Shown: positions 1-8,270 of the stretch, piece by piece | Layout: each line of letters opens with the position of its first letter | Position numbering within the stretch: position 1 is the stretch's first letter | Assembly: GCA_028285215.1 (NCBI GenBank) | Contig: JANQPZ010000173.1 | Span: forward strand, 1-33,903 | Length of the DNA stretch: 33,903 nucleotides | Direction of reading: 5' to 3' | Source of the DNA: Rhodovibrionaceae bacterium | GTDB lineage: Bacteria > Pseudomonadota > Alphaproteobacteria > Kiloniellales > DSM-21159 | Notes under the pieces: model-generated | Seen by the model: only the letters and a program-made list of their open reading frames with translations | The model's database searches: none | What the model was told of the DNA's origin: nothing | Made by a program: the position numbers and the translations under genes

Positions 1-375
1 ATGGCAGGCGCCGATCACGCCGGCGTCGGCGTCGGCCAGCAGTACGGGCGCGCAGTCGGCCGCCAGAACGCCCAGGGCGACGTTGCGGCGAGTGGTCACC
101 ATACCGTCGGCGCGCGGGCCTTGGCCGACCTCCCAAGGCTCGGTCACCTCGACCACCTCTGCCGAGTGAATCTGGTGCAGGGTGGCCAGCGACTCGCTCG
201 GCAAGTCCAGCTGCGCCAGGGCTCGGCGCCGGTTTTCCCGGACCGCGGCGGGATCGTCGCCGGATCCGGGGCCGCAGTTGAGCGAGGCGTAGATGCCCTG
301 GGACACGCCGCCCTCGCGCGAAAAGAAGGCGTGGCGAACGCCCGGGAGATCGTTAAGCGGCCCGATGGTCAACAT
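1..375 (-). CDS. pgeF: PgeF/YfiH-family (laccase-domain) protein, 5' part
   Basis: This minus-strand gene starts at the ATG at 375-373 and runs off the left edge; 125 codons are visible. The translation opens MLTIGPLNDLPGVRHAFFSR and shows the family motifs GGVSQGIYASLNCG (about residues 22-35), LHQIHSAEV with conserved His, and LGVLAADCAPVLLAD with a conserved Cys. It ends at GACH, just where the family's CHAGWRG motif begins. The family comprises Zn/Cu-binding proteins once called polyphenol oxidases and now linked in E. coli to peptidoglycan editing and in other bacteria to purine nucleoside handling. Visible length is about half the usual 250 or so residues. A GGAG-like stretch lies 12-15 bases upstream of the start. 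A terminator and a Fur-box-like site lie further upstream. Family assignment is secure; the exact reaction here is not. Confidence 0.9.
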   Translation of the reverse strand, partial: MLTIGPLNDLPGVRHAFFSREGGVSQGIYASLNCGPGSGDDPAAVRENRRRALAQLDLPSESLATLHQIHSAEVVEVTEPWEVGQGPRADGMVTTRRNVALGVLAADCAPVLLADADAGVIGACH

Positions 376-479
376 GGCGCCAATGTAGGGGGCTCCGCGC
401 AGGTGCGGAAGAAGACGATTGCCCTTTCGAGCCGGCGAAGTTGCATCTGCCTCGCCGATTTGGGCGGCCGATCCGCGGT

Positions 480-519
480 GGCGAAGAAGAAAACCCCGCC
501 GCGACCTGCGCGGCGGGGT
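480..519 (-). terminator. Intrinsic terminator with no obvious upstream gene
   Basis: A perfect 11-bp inverted repeat (493-503 with 509-519, arms ACCCCGCCGCG/CGCGGCGGGGT, 5-base loop) is followed on the minus strand by the T-rich tail TTTTCTTCTT. Polarity is clear, because the plus strand has no T-tract after the stem. No minus-strand protein gene ends here, since the next gene upstream (MOSC) points the other way. It therefore ends either a small RNA or an attenuated pgeF leader. Confidence 0.75.
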
Positions 520-637
520 CGGGATGTCCCGTCAAGTGTCAGGAGAGATCGATGCCCACGGTCAAGGACGAAACCGGCGCGGACCGGATCGGCCTGTCGC
601 GTGAAGCAAGGGAAACTTAGGGGGTTTCTTTCGCTAT
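520..637 (-). ncRNA. Candidate Fur-controlled small RNA or attenuated leader
   Basis: This is inferred, not recognised as a known RNA family. The unit lies between a Fur-box-like palindrome (638-658) and a strong minus-strand terminator (480-519), giving a transcript of roughly 120-160 bases. On the minus strand the would-be RNA carries pyrimidine-rich segments able to pair with Shine-Dalgarno sequences: UCUCUCCUGAC (complement of about 542-552) and UUUCCCUUGCUUC (complement of about 604-616). Such anti-SD segments are common in trans-acting small RNAs. The 5' end is not defined. The alternative is a pgeF leader with premature termination. Confidence 0.35.
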
Positions 638-658
638 TGCAACTCATTCTCATTTGCA
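638..658. promoter_or_regulatory. Fur-box-like operator
   Basis: Read on the minus strand, the 21-base site has inverted ends TGCAA and TTGCA around a core AATGAGAATGAG. It resembles Fur boxes of the form TGCAAATGA-N-AATCATTTGCA, with about two deviations in the right half. Its position upstream of an orphan terminator suggests iron (or, for Mur-type Fur proteins, manganese) control of a short minus-strand transcript. It could also act on the pgeF leader or, less likely, on the MOSC gene. Confidence 0.5.
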
Positions 659-702
659 GAGGCCAGATAAACGAAATTTATCCCTTTGCATTGCCCATAA
701 GA

Positions 703-722
703 TTTGCTGCAGTGCAACATGA
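703..722. promoter_or_regulatory. Shared TGC-rich operator candidate, site 1
   Basis: The site contains GCAGTGCAACAT within TTTGCTGCAGTGCAACATGA, an imperfect palindrome of TTGC/GCAA half-sites. The same core occurs at 6592-6611 (sulP promoter region) and, with one change, at 8625-8644 (upstream of ahpC). It lies between pgeF/the candidate small RNA and the MOSC gene. Confidence 0.4.
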
Positions 723-876
723 CGGTTGACTCGTGAGAGCTTCAGGGGCTTGATTTCACAGTTTTGACGTAGAATTCAAAAAACTGAAACAGCCTCCCGG
801 AACGGCCCGCTCGGGTCCCGGAGCCTCCCAAGTCGAACGGAGGCTCGAAACCGAAGAGAGGTGGAGGATCGAACCC

Positions 877-1671
877 GTGGTTGAGATCGCGGCTATCTGG
901 CGTTATCCCGTGAAGGGCCTGGCCGGCGAGCGGTTGCCCAAAGTGCGGCTGACCGCAGGTCAATTGCTGCCGCACGACCGCCGCTTCGCCCTGGCGCACG
1001 GTTCGACCCGGTTCGATCCGGGCGCGCCCGAGTATCTGAAACCAAGCAACTTCTTTCAGCTGAAGCGCGACGAGAAGCTGGCGCAGCTCGGTCTGGCCTT
1101 CGAGGCCGAGGGCGGGCACTTGACGCTGACCCGCAAGGGTAAGCCCGTGGTGCGCGGTCAGGCAGACCATCCGACCGGCCGCCTGGTTCTGGCGCAATTC
1201 TTCGCAACCTTCCTGGGGGAAACCGGCCGCGGCGTGCCCAAGCTGGTGGCTGCCGAAGGCCATGCTTTCACCGACCTGCCCGAACGCCGGATTTCGGTCT
1301 TGAACCTTGCAAGCGTGCGCGATCTGGAGCGGGTGGTCCGAGCCAAGCTCGACCCCCGTCGTTTCCGCGCCAACATCTGGCTGGAGGGCCTGCCCGCCTG
1401 GGCGGAATTCGACTGGATCGGCCGGACCATCGCCCTGGGGCCGCTGGGTGCCCGGGTGCGTTTGCGCGTCGACGCGCCGATCGAGCGCTGCGCGGCCACG
1501 AACGTGCACCCCGAGACGGCCGAGCGCGACCTCAACATCCCACTCAGCCTGCAGCGCGGCTACGGCCACCGGGACATGGGCATCTACTGCGAAGTGCTGG
1601 ACGATGGCGAGATCGCCGAAGGCCAGACCGCCGACGTGCCCCAGGAAGTGCGCGAAGCCCTGCCGTTCTAA
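877..1671 (+). CDS. MOSC domain-containing protein
   Basis: The 264-residue product has an N-terminal MOSC_N beta-barrel region starting with IWRYPVKGL, where the YPVKG motif is typical, and a C-terminal MOSC domain. The motif RCAATNVHPETAERD holds the conserved Cys205, the residue proposed to carry sulfur or bind the molybdenum cofactor in MOSC proteins. Relatives (YcbX, mARC, MOCOS C-terminus) reduce N-hydroxylated compounds or sulfurate the molybdenum cofactor; the substrate here is unknown. Translation starts at a GTG, supported by GGAGG at 863-867, 9 bases upstream. The gene converges on uvrB, and its stop codon lies in a 13-base tandem repeat. It has no fused ferredoxin domain. Confidence 0.88.
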   Translation: MVEIAAIWRYPVKGLAGERLPKVRLTAGQLLPHDRRFALAHGSTRFDPGAPEYLKPSNFFQLKRDEKLAQLGLAFEAEGGHLTLTRKGKPVVRGQADHPTGRLVLAQFFATFLGETGRGVPKLVAAEGHAFTDLPERRISVLNLASVRDLERVVRAKLDPRRFRANIWLEGLPAWAEFDWIGRTIALGPLGARVRLRVDAPIERCAATNVHPETAERDLNIPLSLQRGYGHRDMGIYCEVLDDGEIAEGQTADVPQEVREALPF

Positions 1672-1709
1672 CCTGCCGTTCTAACCTGCCGTTCTAACCT
1701 GCTGTCCTA
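1658..1709. repeat. 13-bp tandem repeat spanning two stop codons
   Basis: Four head-to-tail copies of a 13-base unit (consensus ACCTGCCGTTCTA): 1658-1670, 1671-1683, 1684-1696 and 1697-1709. The two middle copies are identical, the first differs at its first base and the last at two positions. The first copy carries the end of the MOSC gene (stop TAA at 1669-1671). The last copy carries the stop of uvrB on the other strand (CTA at 1707-1709). The repeat thus fills the whole gap between two convergent genes. Confidence 0.85.
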
Positions 1710-3962
1710 GCGCCCGCGGCCGCGCCGCGCTTTCGGGCTCTTGCTCTTGGCGTGGGCGTCGGCGCGCATCAGGGCGGCGGCGAAGGAGTCGGGGTCGGTC
1801 TTCATCGGCTCGCGCCGGCCGCTCGGCTTGCGTCGCTTCTTGCGGCCCTCCGCCTTTCGGTTGTAGCCGGCCCCGATGTCGCCGGTGCCGTCCCAGACGG
1901 CACGGTGGGGAATCTCCAGGTCGGCGTTCTCCAGGCGCAGGATTTCGTCGCGCAGCTGCGCGGCTTCCTCGAACTCCAGGTTCGCGGCCGCCTCCTTCAT
2001 GCGCTTTTCCAGCTCGGCGATATGCGTCTTGAGGTCCTTGCCGACCAGCAGGCCCTCTTCCTCGCCGGTGCCGACGGTGACGTGGTCCCGCTCGTAGACC
2101 GACTGCAGGATGTCTGAGATCTGCTTCTTCACCGTGGCCGGAGTGATGCCGTGCTCGGCGTTGTAGGCCTGCTGCTTCTCGCGCCGCCGTTCCGTCTCCT
2201 CAATCGCCGCCTTCAGGCTGTCGGTCATCTTGTCGGCATAGAGGATGACGCGGCCGTCGACGTTGCGCGCCGCCCGCCCGATGGTCTGGATCAGCGAGGT
2301 GGTGGAGCGCAGATAGCCCTCCTTGTCGGCATCCAGGATGGTGACCAGGCCGCATTCCGGGATGTCCAGCCCCTCGCGGAGCAGGTTGATGCCGACCAGC
2401 ACGTCGAACACGCCGAGGCGCAGGTCGCGGATGATCTCGATCCGCTCCAGCGTGTCGACGTCCGAGTGGATGTAGCGCACCTTCAGGCCGGACTCGTGCA
2501 GGTACTCGGTCAGCTGCTCGGCCATGCGCTTGGTCAGCGTGGTGACCAGCACGCGCAGACCGCGGGCGACGGTGTCCCGGCATTCCGCGATCAGATCGTC
2601 GACCTGGTTCTCGGTCGGGCGGATCAGGCAGACCGGGTCGATCAGGCCGGTCGGGCGGATCACCTGCTCGACGAAGACGCCGCCCGTGCGCTCCAGCTCC
2701 CAGCGCCCTGGCGTGGCCGAGACGTAGACGGAGGGCGGCCGCATGGCGTCCCATTCCTCGAACTTCAGCGGCCGGTTGTCGATGCACGACGGCAGACGGA
2801 AGCCGTATTCCGCCAGGGTCGACTTGCGCGCATAGTCGCCGCGGTACATGCCGTTGAGCTGGCCGACGGTGACGTGGCTCTCGTCGACGAACAGCAGGGC
2901 GTCGTCGGGCAGGTACTCGAAGAGGGTCGGCGGCGGTTCGCCCGGATTGCGGCCGGAGAGGTAGCGCGAGTAGTTCTCGATGCCGGCGCAGGAGCCGGTC
3001 GCCTCCATCATCTCCAGATCGAAGGTGGTGCGCTGCTGCAGCCGCTCGGCCTCCAGCAACTTGCCGGCGGCGACGAACTCGTCCAGGCGGACCTTGAGGT
3101 CTTCCTTGATTTGCTGGATCGCCTGGACCAGCGTCGGCCGCGGCGTGACGTAGTGGCTGTTGGCGTAGAGCTTGATCGCCTCCAGCGTCTGGGTCTTCTC
3201 GCCGGTCAGGGGATCGAACTCGTAGATCGCCTCGATTTCGTCGCCGAACAGGCTCAGGCGCCAGGCGCGGTCCTCGTAGTGGGCCGGGAAGATCTCGACG
3301 GAATCGCCCCGAACCCGAAAGGTGCCGCGGTGGAAGTTGCCGTCGTTGCGCTTGTACTGCAGCTCGGTCATCTCGCGCAGCAGCTGCTTGCGGTCGACGG
3401 TCTCGCCGCTGCGCAGGATGCGCGTCATGCGCGCGTAGGTTTCCGGCGCGCCGATGCCGTAGATGCAGGACACCGAGGCGACGATCACCACGTCGCGCCG
3501 CTCGAAGAGCGCGCGCGTGGCGGAGTGGCGCATGCGGTCGATCTGCTCGATGATCGAGGATTCCTTCTCCACGTAGGTGTCGCTGCGCGGAACGTAGGCC
3601 TCGGGCTGGTAGTAGTCGTAGTAGGAGACGAAGTACTCCACCGCGTTTTCGGGGAAGAAGGAGGTCATCTCCGCATAGAGCTGCGCGGCCAGCGTCTTGT
3701 TCGGCGCCAGGATCAGGGTCGGTCGCTGCAGCGCCTGGATCACGTGCGCCATGGTGAAGGTTTTGCCGGAGCCGGTGACGCCCAGCAGCACCTGGTCGCG
3801 CTCGCCCTCCTGCAGCGCCTGGGTCAGCTCCATGATGGCCTGCGGCTGGTCGCCGGCTGGCCGAAACTCGGAGGCGACGTCGAGCGGCGGCGAGTCGCCG
3901 GAAAGCTGGTCGCGCGCGATGGCCAGCTCGCTCAGGAACTCTTGGTAGGCGTTCTCGGGCAT
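1707..3962 (-). CDS. uvrB: UvrABC excinuclease subunit UvrB
   Basis: UvrB verifies DNA damage after UvrA loading and recruits UvrC for dual incision in nucleotide excision repair. The 751-residue protein shows the Walker A motif GVTGSGKT (61-68), the beta-hairpin region [20 protein letters not shown], the helicase II motif DESH, helicase motifs V/VI ([20 protein letters not shown]) and a C-terminal UVR coiled-coil motif ([19 protein letters not shown]) that contacts UvrC. It is about 80 residues longer than E. coli UvrB; most of the excess is a Lys/Arg-rich tail ending KARRGRGR, as in other alphaproteobacteria. No strong ribosome-binding site precedes the ATG. No GTTC-N7-GTTC LexA box was seen upstream. 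The uvrC gene lies about 30 kb away. Confidence 0.97.
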   Translation of the reverse strand: MPENAYQEFLSELAIARDQLSGDSPPLDVASEFRPAGDQPQAIMELTQALQEGERDQVLLGVTGSGKTFTMAHVIQALQRPTLILAPNKTLAAQLYAEMTSFFPENAVEYFVSYYDYYQPEAYVPRSDTYVEKESSIIEQIDRMRHSATRALFERRDVVIVASVSCIYGIGAPETYARMTRILRSGETVDRKQLLREMTELQYKRNDGNFHRGTFRVRGDSVEIFPAHYEDRAWRLSLFGDEIEAIYEFDPLTGEKTQTLEAIKLYANSHYVTPRPTLVQAIQQIKEDLKVRLDEFVAAGKLLEAERLQQRTTFDLEMMEATGSCAGIENYSRYLSGRNPGEPPPTLFEYLPDDALLFVDESHVTVGQLNGMYRGDYARKSTLAEYGFRLPSCIDNRPLKFEEWDAMRPPSVYVSATPGRWELERTGGVFVEQVIRPTGLIDPVCLIRPTENQVDDLIAECRDTVARGLRVLVTTLTKRMAEQLTEYLHESGLKVRYIHSDVDTLERIEIIRDLRLGVFDVLVGINLLREGLDIPECGLVTILDADKEGYLRSTTSLIQTIGRAARNVDGRVILYADKMTDSLKAAIEETERRREKQQAYNAEHGITPATVKKQISDILQSVYERDHVTVGTGEEEGLLVGKDLKTHIAELEKRMKEAAANLEFEEAAQLRDEILRLENADLEIPHRAVWDGTGDIGAGYNRKAEGRKKRRKPSGRREPMKTDPDSFAAALMRADAHAKSKSPKARRGRGR

Positions 3963-4026
3963 GGCGCTAATGTAGAGCGTTCGGCCCCGAAGTGGCGAGG
4001 GGGCAGGTGTTAATTTCTCGGGCTGC

Positions 4027-4063
4027 AGTCTTCGGCCCGGAGTCTTCGGCTGGAGTCTTCGGC
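4027..4063. repeat. Short tandem repeat upstream of uvrB
   Basis: The unit AGTCTTCGGC occurs three times in a row with spacers of 4 and 3 bases (4027-4040, 4041-4053, 4054-4063). It lies between the uspA stop and the uvrB start, in the uvrB 5' flank. It is of similar period to the repeat at the uvrB 3' end but unrelated in sequence. Function, if any, is unknown. Confidence 0.6.
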
Positions 4064-4085
4064 GTTTGCCGGCCGGAGACAGGTA

Positions 4086-4940
4086 TCAGCGGAACAGCAT
4101 CACCGGAATCTTGCAGAGACGGAGCATGGCCGTGGTGGTGGAGCCGATGATCAGGCTGCGCATGCGCGAATGGCCGTAGGCCCCCATCACCAGAAGATCG
4201 ATGCCCTCGGTCTCGACGGTTTGCGAGATCGCGGTCTCGGGCTGGCCCGGCACGATGTCGGCCTCGACCCTATAGCCTCCGGCTTTCAAGAGGGCCTGTG
4301 CGTCCTCGAGGCCCTTGCGAGTCTCCGCGGTTTCGGGGCCGACCGCCAGCAGGCGGCCCTGCAACCCGGCGAACAGGCGGCTGCGGGCCACGTGGTCCAC
4401 CGCCTTCATGCTGCTGGCGCCGCCGTCGTAGGCAATCAGGAAGCGCTCGATCGGCCGGAAGGCGCGCGAGGCCACGAAGACGGGCTTGTGACAGGAGCGG
4501 ACGATGCGCTCGAGGTTCGAGCCGAGGTGAAGCTTCGCGAAATCGGCGGCCTCGCCGCGCTTGCCGATCATCACCAGGTCGGCCTCGCCCTCGCTTTCGG
4601 TCACCGTCTCGACGAGATCGCCCAGCTTGAGGCGGGCCTGCACCTCGGCAACTCCGGCGGCCTCCAGGATTGCGCGGGCGTCGTCGAGGATCGCCCGGCC
4701 GCGCTTGCGCGCCAGCTTGGCCGTCCGTTCGTCGAGCTCGCTCAGCTCCTCCAGCAGTGCCGTGCGTGCGCCGAGGGCGATGTTGCCGCTGAGGTCGATC
4801 GGCGTGCTTGCGGTTTCCCGGCGCCCGAGCACGTGCAGCAGCTCCACCGCCGCCTCGGTGCGCTTGGCGATCCAGGCGGCGTGGTCGCACAGGCTGCGCG
4901 CGTAGATCGAGCCGTCGACCAGGGCGATCAACTTGGTCAT
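4086..4940 (-). CDS. Tandem-domain universal stress protein (UspA family)
   Basis: The 284-residue cytoplasmic protein has two Usp domains. The N-terminal one starts MTKLIALVDGS and ends near VMIGKRG...HLGSN. The C-terminal one starts RFLIAYDGGASS and carries the ATP-binding signature GAYGH-N8-GS (G-2X-G-9X-G-S/T). Tandem Usp proteins bind ATP and serve stress survival or regulate partner proteins. It lies 12 bases downstream of sulP on the same strand and is surely co-transcribed with it, so it may modulate the transporter in response to energy state; that is inference. The protein has no transmembrane part. Start chosen at the first ATG after the short spacer. Confidence 0.9.
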   Translation of the reverse strand: MTKLIALVDGSIYARSLCDHAAWIAKRTEAAVELLHVLGRRETASTPIDLSGNIALGARTALLEELSELDERTAKLARKRGRAILDDARAILEAAGVAEVQARLKLGDLVETVTESEGEADLVMIGKRGEAADFAKLHLGSNLERIVRSCHKPVFVASRAFRPIERFLIAYDGGASSMKAVDHVARSRLFAGLQGRLLAVGPETAETRKGLEDAQALLKAGGYRVEADIVPGQPETAISQTVETEGIDLLVMGAYGHSRMRSLIIGSTTTAMLRLCKIPVMLFR

Positions 4941-4952
4941 GAACGGTTCCCC

Positions 4953-6437
4953 TCAGTGCCCCATCAGCCGGTCGAAGGCGTCGGGTTTGTCGTGGATCGC
5001 CAGCTTGTCGACGATGGTCTCGCTTGCCTCGTTGATCCCGACGATCTCGACGTCCGTTCCTTCGCGGCGGAACTTCACCACGATCATATCGAGGGCGGCG
5101 ACGCTGGAGATATCCCAGATATGCGCCCGGCTGACGTCGATGATCACCTTGTCCAGCGCTTCGCGAAGGTCGAAGGCGTTGCTGAAGGCCTCGGCGGAGG
5201 CGAAGAAGACCTGCCCCTCGACCAAATAGGTCCGCGTCGTGCCGTCCGGCGACAAGGTGGAGGTGACGCGGAAGATCTGCGCGATCTTCCAGGCGAAGAA
5301 AATCCCGGAGAGCAGCACGCCCACCAGCACGCCGATCGCCAGATTGTGGGTTACGACCACGCAGATCACGGTCGAGAGCATCACGATGGAGGAACTGCGC
5401 GGATGGTCGCGCAGGTTGCGGATCGACGACCAGCTGAAAGTGCCGATCGACACCATGATCATGATCGCCACCAGCGCGGCCATCGGGATCTGCTTCACCC
5501 AGTCGCCCAGCACCACGATCATGAACAGCAGGAAGATGCCCGCGCAGAAGGTGGACAGGCGGCCGCGGCCGCCGGATTTCACGTTGATGATCGATTGGCC
5601 GATCATGGCGCAGCCTGCCATGCCGCCGATGAAGCCGGTTGCCGTGTTGGCCAGGCCTTGGCCCACGCACTCCCGGTTCCGGTCGCTCGAGGTGTCGGTC
5701 AGGTCGTCGACGATGGTGGCGGTCATCAGCGATTCCAGCAGGCCGACGGCGGCCACCGCTGCCGCGTAAGGCAGGATGATCAGCAGGGTCTCCAGGGTCA
5801 GCGGAATGTCGGGCAGCAGGAACATCGGCAGCGTCGAGGGCAATTCGCCCATGTCGCCTACGGTCCGCAGGTCGAGGTCGAGCAGCAGCGCGGCCGAGGT
5901 CAGGACCAGGATGCAGATCAGCGGCGACGGCACCGACTTGGTCAGCCGCGGGAAGAGGTAGATGATCGCCAGGCCGGCGGCCACCATGGCGTAAGTCAGC
6001 CAGGGTACCCCGATCAGCTCGGGGAGCTGGGCCATGAAGATCAGGATGGCGAGGGCGTTGACGAAGCCCGTGATGACGGAGCGGGATACGAAGCGCATGA
6101 CGGCACCCAGGCGCAGCAGCCCGGCGGCGATCTGCAGCAGTCCCGCCAGGACCGTCGCGGCCAGCAGGTATTGCAGCCCGTGCTCCTTCACCAACGTCAC
6201 CATCAGCACGGCGGTCGCGGCCGTTGCCGCGGAGATCATGCCGGGCCGACCGCCGGTGATCGCGACGATCACCGCGATCGAGAAGGAGGCATAGAGGCCG
6301 ACCTTCGGATCGACTCCGGCGATGATCGAGAAGGCAATGGCCTCGGGGATCAAGGCGAGGGCGACGACCAGTCCGGCGAGGATGTCGCCGCGGATGTTGC
6401 CGATCCATTGGTCGCGATAGGCGAGAAGCGAAGGCAT
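4953..6437 (-). CDS. SulP-family inorganic anion transporter with STAS domain
   Basis: The 494-residue inner-membrane protein has the SulP core of about 10-14 membrane segments. The family motif [21 protein letters not shown] sits near residues 28-48, with a further motif [19 protein letters not shown] mid-protein. It ends in a STAS domain (about 390-490, [17 protein letters not shown] through [19 protein letters not shown]). SulP proteins move sulfate, bicarbonate or dicarboxylates, typically by Na+ or H+ coupling. Bicarbonate (BicA-like) or sulfate are both possible, and the sequence does not settle it. No sulfate assimilation or carbonic anhydrase gene is nearby. It is followed at 12 bases by uspA. 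A promoter candidate with the TGC-rich motif lies about 160 bases upstream. Confidence 0.92.
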   Translation of the reverse strand: MPSLLAYRDQWIGNIRGDILAGLVVALALIPEAIAFSIIAGVDPKVGLYASFSIAVIVAITGGRPGMISAATAATAVLMVTLVKEHGLQYLLAATVLAGLLQIAAGLLRLGAVMRFVSRSVITGFVNALAILIFMAQLPELIGVPWLTYAMVAAGLAIIYLFPRLTKSVPSPLICILVLTSAALLLDLDLRTVGDMGELPSTLPMFLLPDIPLTLETLLIILPYAAAVAAVGLLESLMTATIVDDLTDTSSDRNRECVGQGLANTATGFIGGMAGCAMIGQSIINVKSGGRGRLSTFCAGIFLLFMIVVLGDWVKQIPMAALVAIMIMVSIGTFSWSSIRNLRDHPRSSSIVMLSTVICVVVTHNLAIGVLVGVLLSGIFFAWKIAQIFRVTSTLSPDGTTRTYLVEGQVFFASAEAFSNAFDLREALDKVIIDVSRAHIWDISSVAALDMIVVKFRREGTDVEIVGINEASETIVDKLAIHDKPDAFDRLMGH

Positions 6438-6761
6438 GGCATGTCCCGGTTAATTCGAGCGCACGGATCGGCTGCGCGATCCCTCGCGCGACGCACCGGA
6501 CTCAAGGGTCCGGCCGCCAACGGCAAGGTTCGGCTCTGCAAACGCCACGAAAGAGCAGGAAATTTCTGTAGTTCTGTCTTGATAGAGGAGGTTCTGTTGC
6601 AGTGCAACATAGATTCTCCGATCCAGCGCAGGGCCCTTCTGCGCTCAAGGCCGCGGCCGGGCGGATCCGAGAACAGGCCTCCGGCTTCGGTCCGTCTTGG
6701 CGACTCCGCGAGTTCGCAGCGACACTGCCGCGATGTCTGACTTTTGGGAGTGCCGGATCGG
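6438..6761. other. Divergent promoter region between sulP and the yffB-like gene
   Basis: This 324-base region holds the 5' leaders of sulP (minus) and the ArsC-like gene (plus). The only clear signal is the palindromic TGC-rich motif at 6592-6611. On the minus strand this overlaps a plausible sigma-70-like promoter: TTGCAC, 17 bases, TATCAA. No small gene is supported. Confidence 0.5.
6592..6611. promoter_or_regulatory. Shared TGC-rich operator candidate, site 2
   Basis: The core TGTTGCAGTGCAACA is a near-perfect palindrome (GTTGCA/TGCAAC around one base). On the minus strand TTGCAC of this site is a possible -35 element of sulP, with TATCAA 17 bases on as -10. An operator overlapping the -35 would suit a repressor. 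It shares GCAGTGCAACAT with site 1 (703-722) and, with one change, with site 3 (8625-8644). Confidence 0.45.
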
Positions 6762-7121
6762 ATGATCGTCGTCTACGGACTCAAGAACTGCGATAGCTGC
6801 CGCAAGGCACGGGGCTGGCTGGAGGGGCAGGGGATCGCTCACCGTTTTCACGATCTGCGCGCCGATGGCTTTCCCGGCGAACGCCTGCCTGCCTGGCTGT
6901 CGGCGGTGGGCTGGGAGACACTGCTCAACCGCCGCGGTACGACTTGGCGGCAGCTTCCGGAAGAGACGCGCGCCGGCGCCGGAGCCGAGACGGTCGCGGA
7001 GTTGCTGGAGGCCTACCCGGCCTTGATCAAACGCCCTGTCTTCGATCTGCCGGACGGGCAGGTGGTGGTCGGCTTCGCAGCGGCTCAGCAGGCGGCCCTG
7101 GCCGACGTCCGTTCCAAGTAG
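6762..7121 (+). CDS. ArsC/YffB-family thioredoxin-fold protein
   Basis: The 119-residue protein begins MIVVYGLKNCDSCRKARGWL, with a CxxC pair at Cys10 and Cys13, followed by FHDLRADG, typical of the YffB/Spx/ArsC superfamily. Members are glutathione- or thioredoxin-dependent reductases or, in Firmicutes, RNA-polymerase-binding Spx. The dLRadG motif points to the YffB-type subgroup, whose substrate is unknown. True arsenate reductases have a different active-site context. A 6-residue longer form could start at TTG 6744, but ATG 6762 has GGGAG at 6746-6750 and matches the usual family start. It stands alone, divergent from sulP and convergent with a hydrolase gene. Confidence 0.85.
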   Translation: MIVVYGLKNCDSCRKARGWLEGQGIAHRFHDLRADGFPGERLPAWLSAVGWETLLNRRGTTWRQLPEETRAGAGAETVAELLEAYPALIKRPVFDLPDGQVVVGFAAAQQAALADVRSK

Positions 7122-7238
7122 TCCGGGTCGGATCGAGAAACGGAGTCGGTCCAGGCACCTTAGTCGGCATCGGGTGCTTCGAGAGCGCCGCCCCACTTGG
7201 CCCGGGTTTCGGTGATTTACGGCCAGCCGGACTGTCCG

Positions 7239-8000
7239 TCAGGCCGCCAGGTGCCGAGCGAAGAACGCGATCACCTGTGCGAAGTGCTCGTTCTCCGTGG
7301 GGCTGTCCGGCACATGATCCTGACCCTCGTAATAGTGCACTTCGGGGCTGCGGCCGGCCGCCCGCAGCCGTTTTTCCAGTCGGCGCGTCATCTCGCAACT
7401 CCAGGTCTTGTCCTCGCTGCCGTGGCTTAGGAACAGCGGTCCGTCGTAGCGCTCGATCTCGATGGCGGTGGTGGGGCGCAGGGCTTCGCTGCTGCCGCGC
7501 CAGGTCCAGGCGCGGTCGGCCGGATCCCAAACGCGCCAGCCGGGATCGCCCCGGTCGCGCCAGGTCGCTGCGTGAAAGGCGCCGCAAACCACGTCCGCCG
7601 GGCTGTGAGCGGCAACGGCGTCGGGCGGGCCTTCCAAGCCGTCCCTTGCCATCAGGCTCGTGACCAGCAGGGCGTGCTCGCCGCCGCGCGACAGGCCGTA
7701 GAGTCCGACGCGCGGGCCGGCGAAGGCGAACGACCGCAGGGCCGCCAGGGCCTGCACGGTGCGGTCCAGCGGAACCTCCGAGATGCTGCCGGCGTTCCAG
7801 GGATTACCGCCCTTGGAGTAGCTCAAGGGGAAGGCCAGAAAACCATGGGCGGCCAGCAGCGCGGCATTGCGGTGACTCCAGCCGGCCCAGGGACCCTCGG
7901 ACCCGTGCAGAACCATCACGGCCGGGAAGGGCCCATCGCCGGGCGGTCCGTAGGTCGTGCCCCAGTCGGGCAACAGGCGGCGCAGGATTCTCAGCGACAT
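7239..8000 (-). CDS. Alpha/beta hydrolase, BAAT C-terminal-like / dienelactone hydrolase fold
   Basis: The 253-residue cytoplasmic protein shows a full alpha/beta-hydrolase triad: nucleophile Ser104 in GLSRGGEHAL, Asp197 in HGSEDKTW and His229 in GQDHVPDSP. The oxyanion region is VMVLHGSEGP. The GLSRGGE-type nucleophile elbow and the HSPADVVCGAF stretch are reminiscent of acyl-CoA thioester hydrolase/BAAT C-terminal domains, although dienelactone hydrolase-like annotation is also possible. Substrate unknown. Length is about right for a single-domain enzyme. There is no signal peptide. The start ATG is the only good one; a weak ribosome-binding site precedes it. Confidence 0.82.
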   Translation of the reverse strand: MSLRILRRLLPDWGTTYGPPGDGPFPAVMVLHGSEGPWAGWSHRNAALLAAHGFLAFPLSYSKGGNPWNAGSISEVPLDRTVQALAALRSFAFAGPRVGLYGLSRGGEHALLVTSLMARDGLEGPPDAVAAHSPADVVCGAFHAATWRDRGDPGWRVWDPADRAWTWRGSSEALRPTTAIEIERYDGPLFLSHGSEDKTWSCEMTRRLEKRLRAAGRSPEVHYYEGQDHVPDSPTENEHFAQVIAFFARHLAA

Positions 8001-8270
8001 GTCTAGATATCCGATGTCTGGATGCGTCTAAGGAGACAGCGTAAGGCTGCCGGTTTCGCGCTGCACGCGGGACGCTGTGCATGGCTGTGCTGCGTCCTCC
8101 GGGACTGCAGTCTCTCGATCGTTCGCAGCTTTGCCGGAGACCTGGGCAGGCTCGCGATCCAGCTCCGCAGAGCGGTCTGGCGCCTTCGTACGGCGAACGT
8201 TAGGTTGGGACAGAGAGAGCGTTTCTTCGCACGCTGTGCGTCCCCCTTCGATGCGAGATTCGGAACTCCG

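Larger units (their letters stand above)
376..876. other. Divergent intergenic region, no protein gene supported
   Basis: The 500 bases between the divergently oriented pgeF and MOSC genes hold no convincing protein gene. They do contain, from left to right, a minus-strand intrinsic terminator (480-519), a Fur-box-like palindrome (638-658) and a TGC-rich motif (703-722) that recurs at two other promoter regions in this window. A 22-codon plus-strand frame at 551-619 has a good Shine-Dalgarno-like AGGAGAG, but it is too short to support on its own. Confidence 0.6.

Noticed and set aside
551-619. 22-codon plus-strand ORF with strong AGGAGAG site
   Set aside because: It is very short, with no recognisable sequence. 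The apparent ribosome-binding site is better explained as the complement of an anti-SD segment on the minus-strand candidate RNA, though this is not certain.
369-653. 94-codon minus-strand ORF covering the Fur-like box and terminator
   Set aside because: It reads through a strong intrinsic terminator on its own strand and overlaps the pgeF start; the translation is compositionally odd.
1-729. Plus-strand open frame (242 codons) at the left edge
   Set aside because: Its first part is antisense to the pgeF/YfiH-family gene and the rest crosses the terminator and Fur-like box; the translation has no family features.
2151-4013. Long plus-strand open frame (620 codons) over uvrB
   Set aside because: It is exactly antisense to uvrB, whose motifs are unmistakable. 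Long antisense frames are expected at this GC content.
3963-4013. LexA (SOS) box in front of uvrB
   Set aside because: Only a single GAAC half-site was found; the alphaproteobacterial GTTC-N7-GTTC pattern is absent.
4170-6740. Long plus-strand open frame (856 codons) over uspA and sulP
   Set aside because: Antisense shadow with His/Asp/Gly-rich low-complexity translation and no motifs; the minus-strand SulP and UspA are clear.
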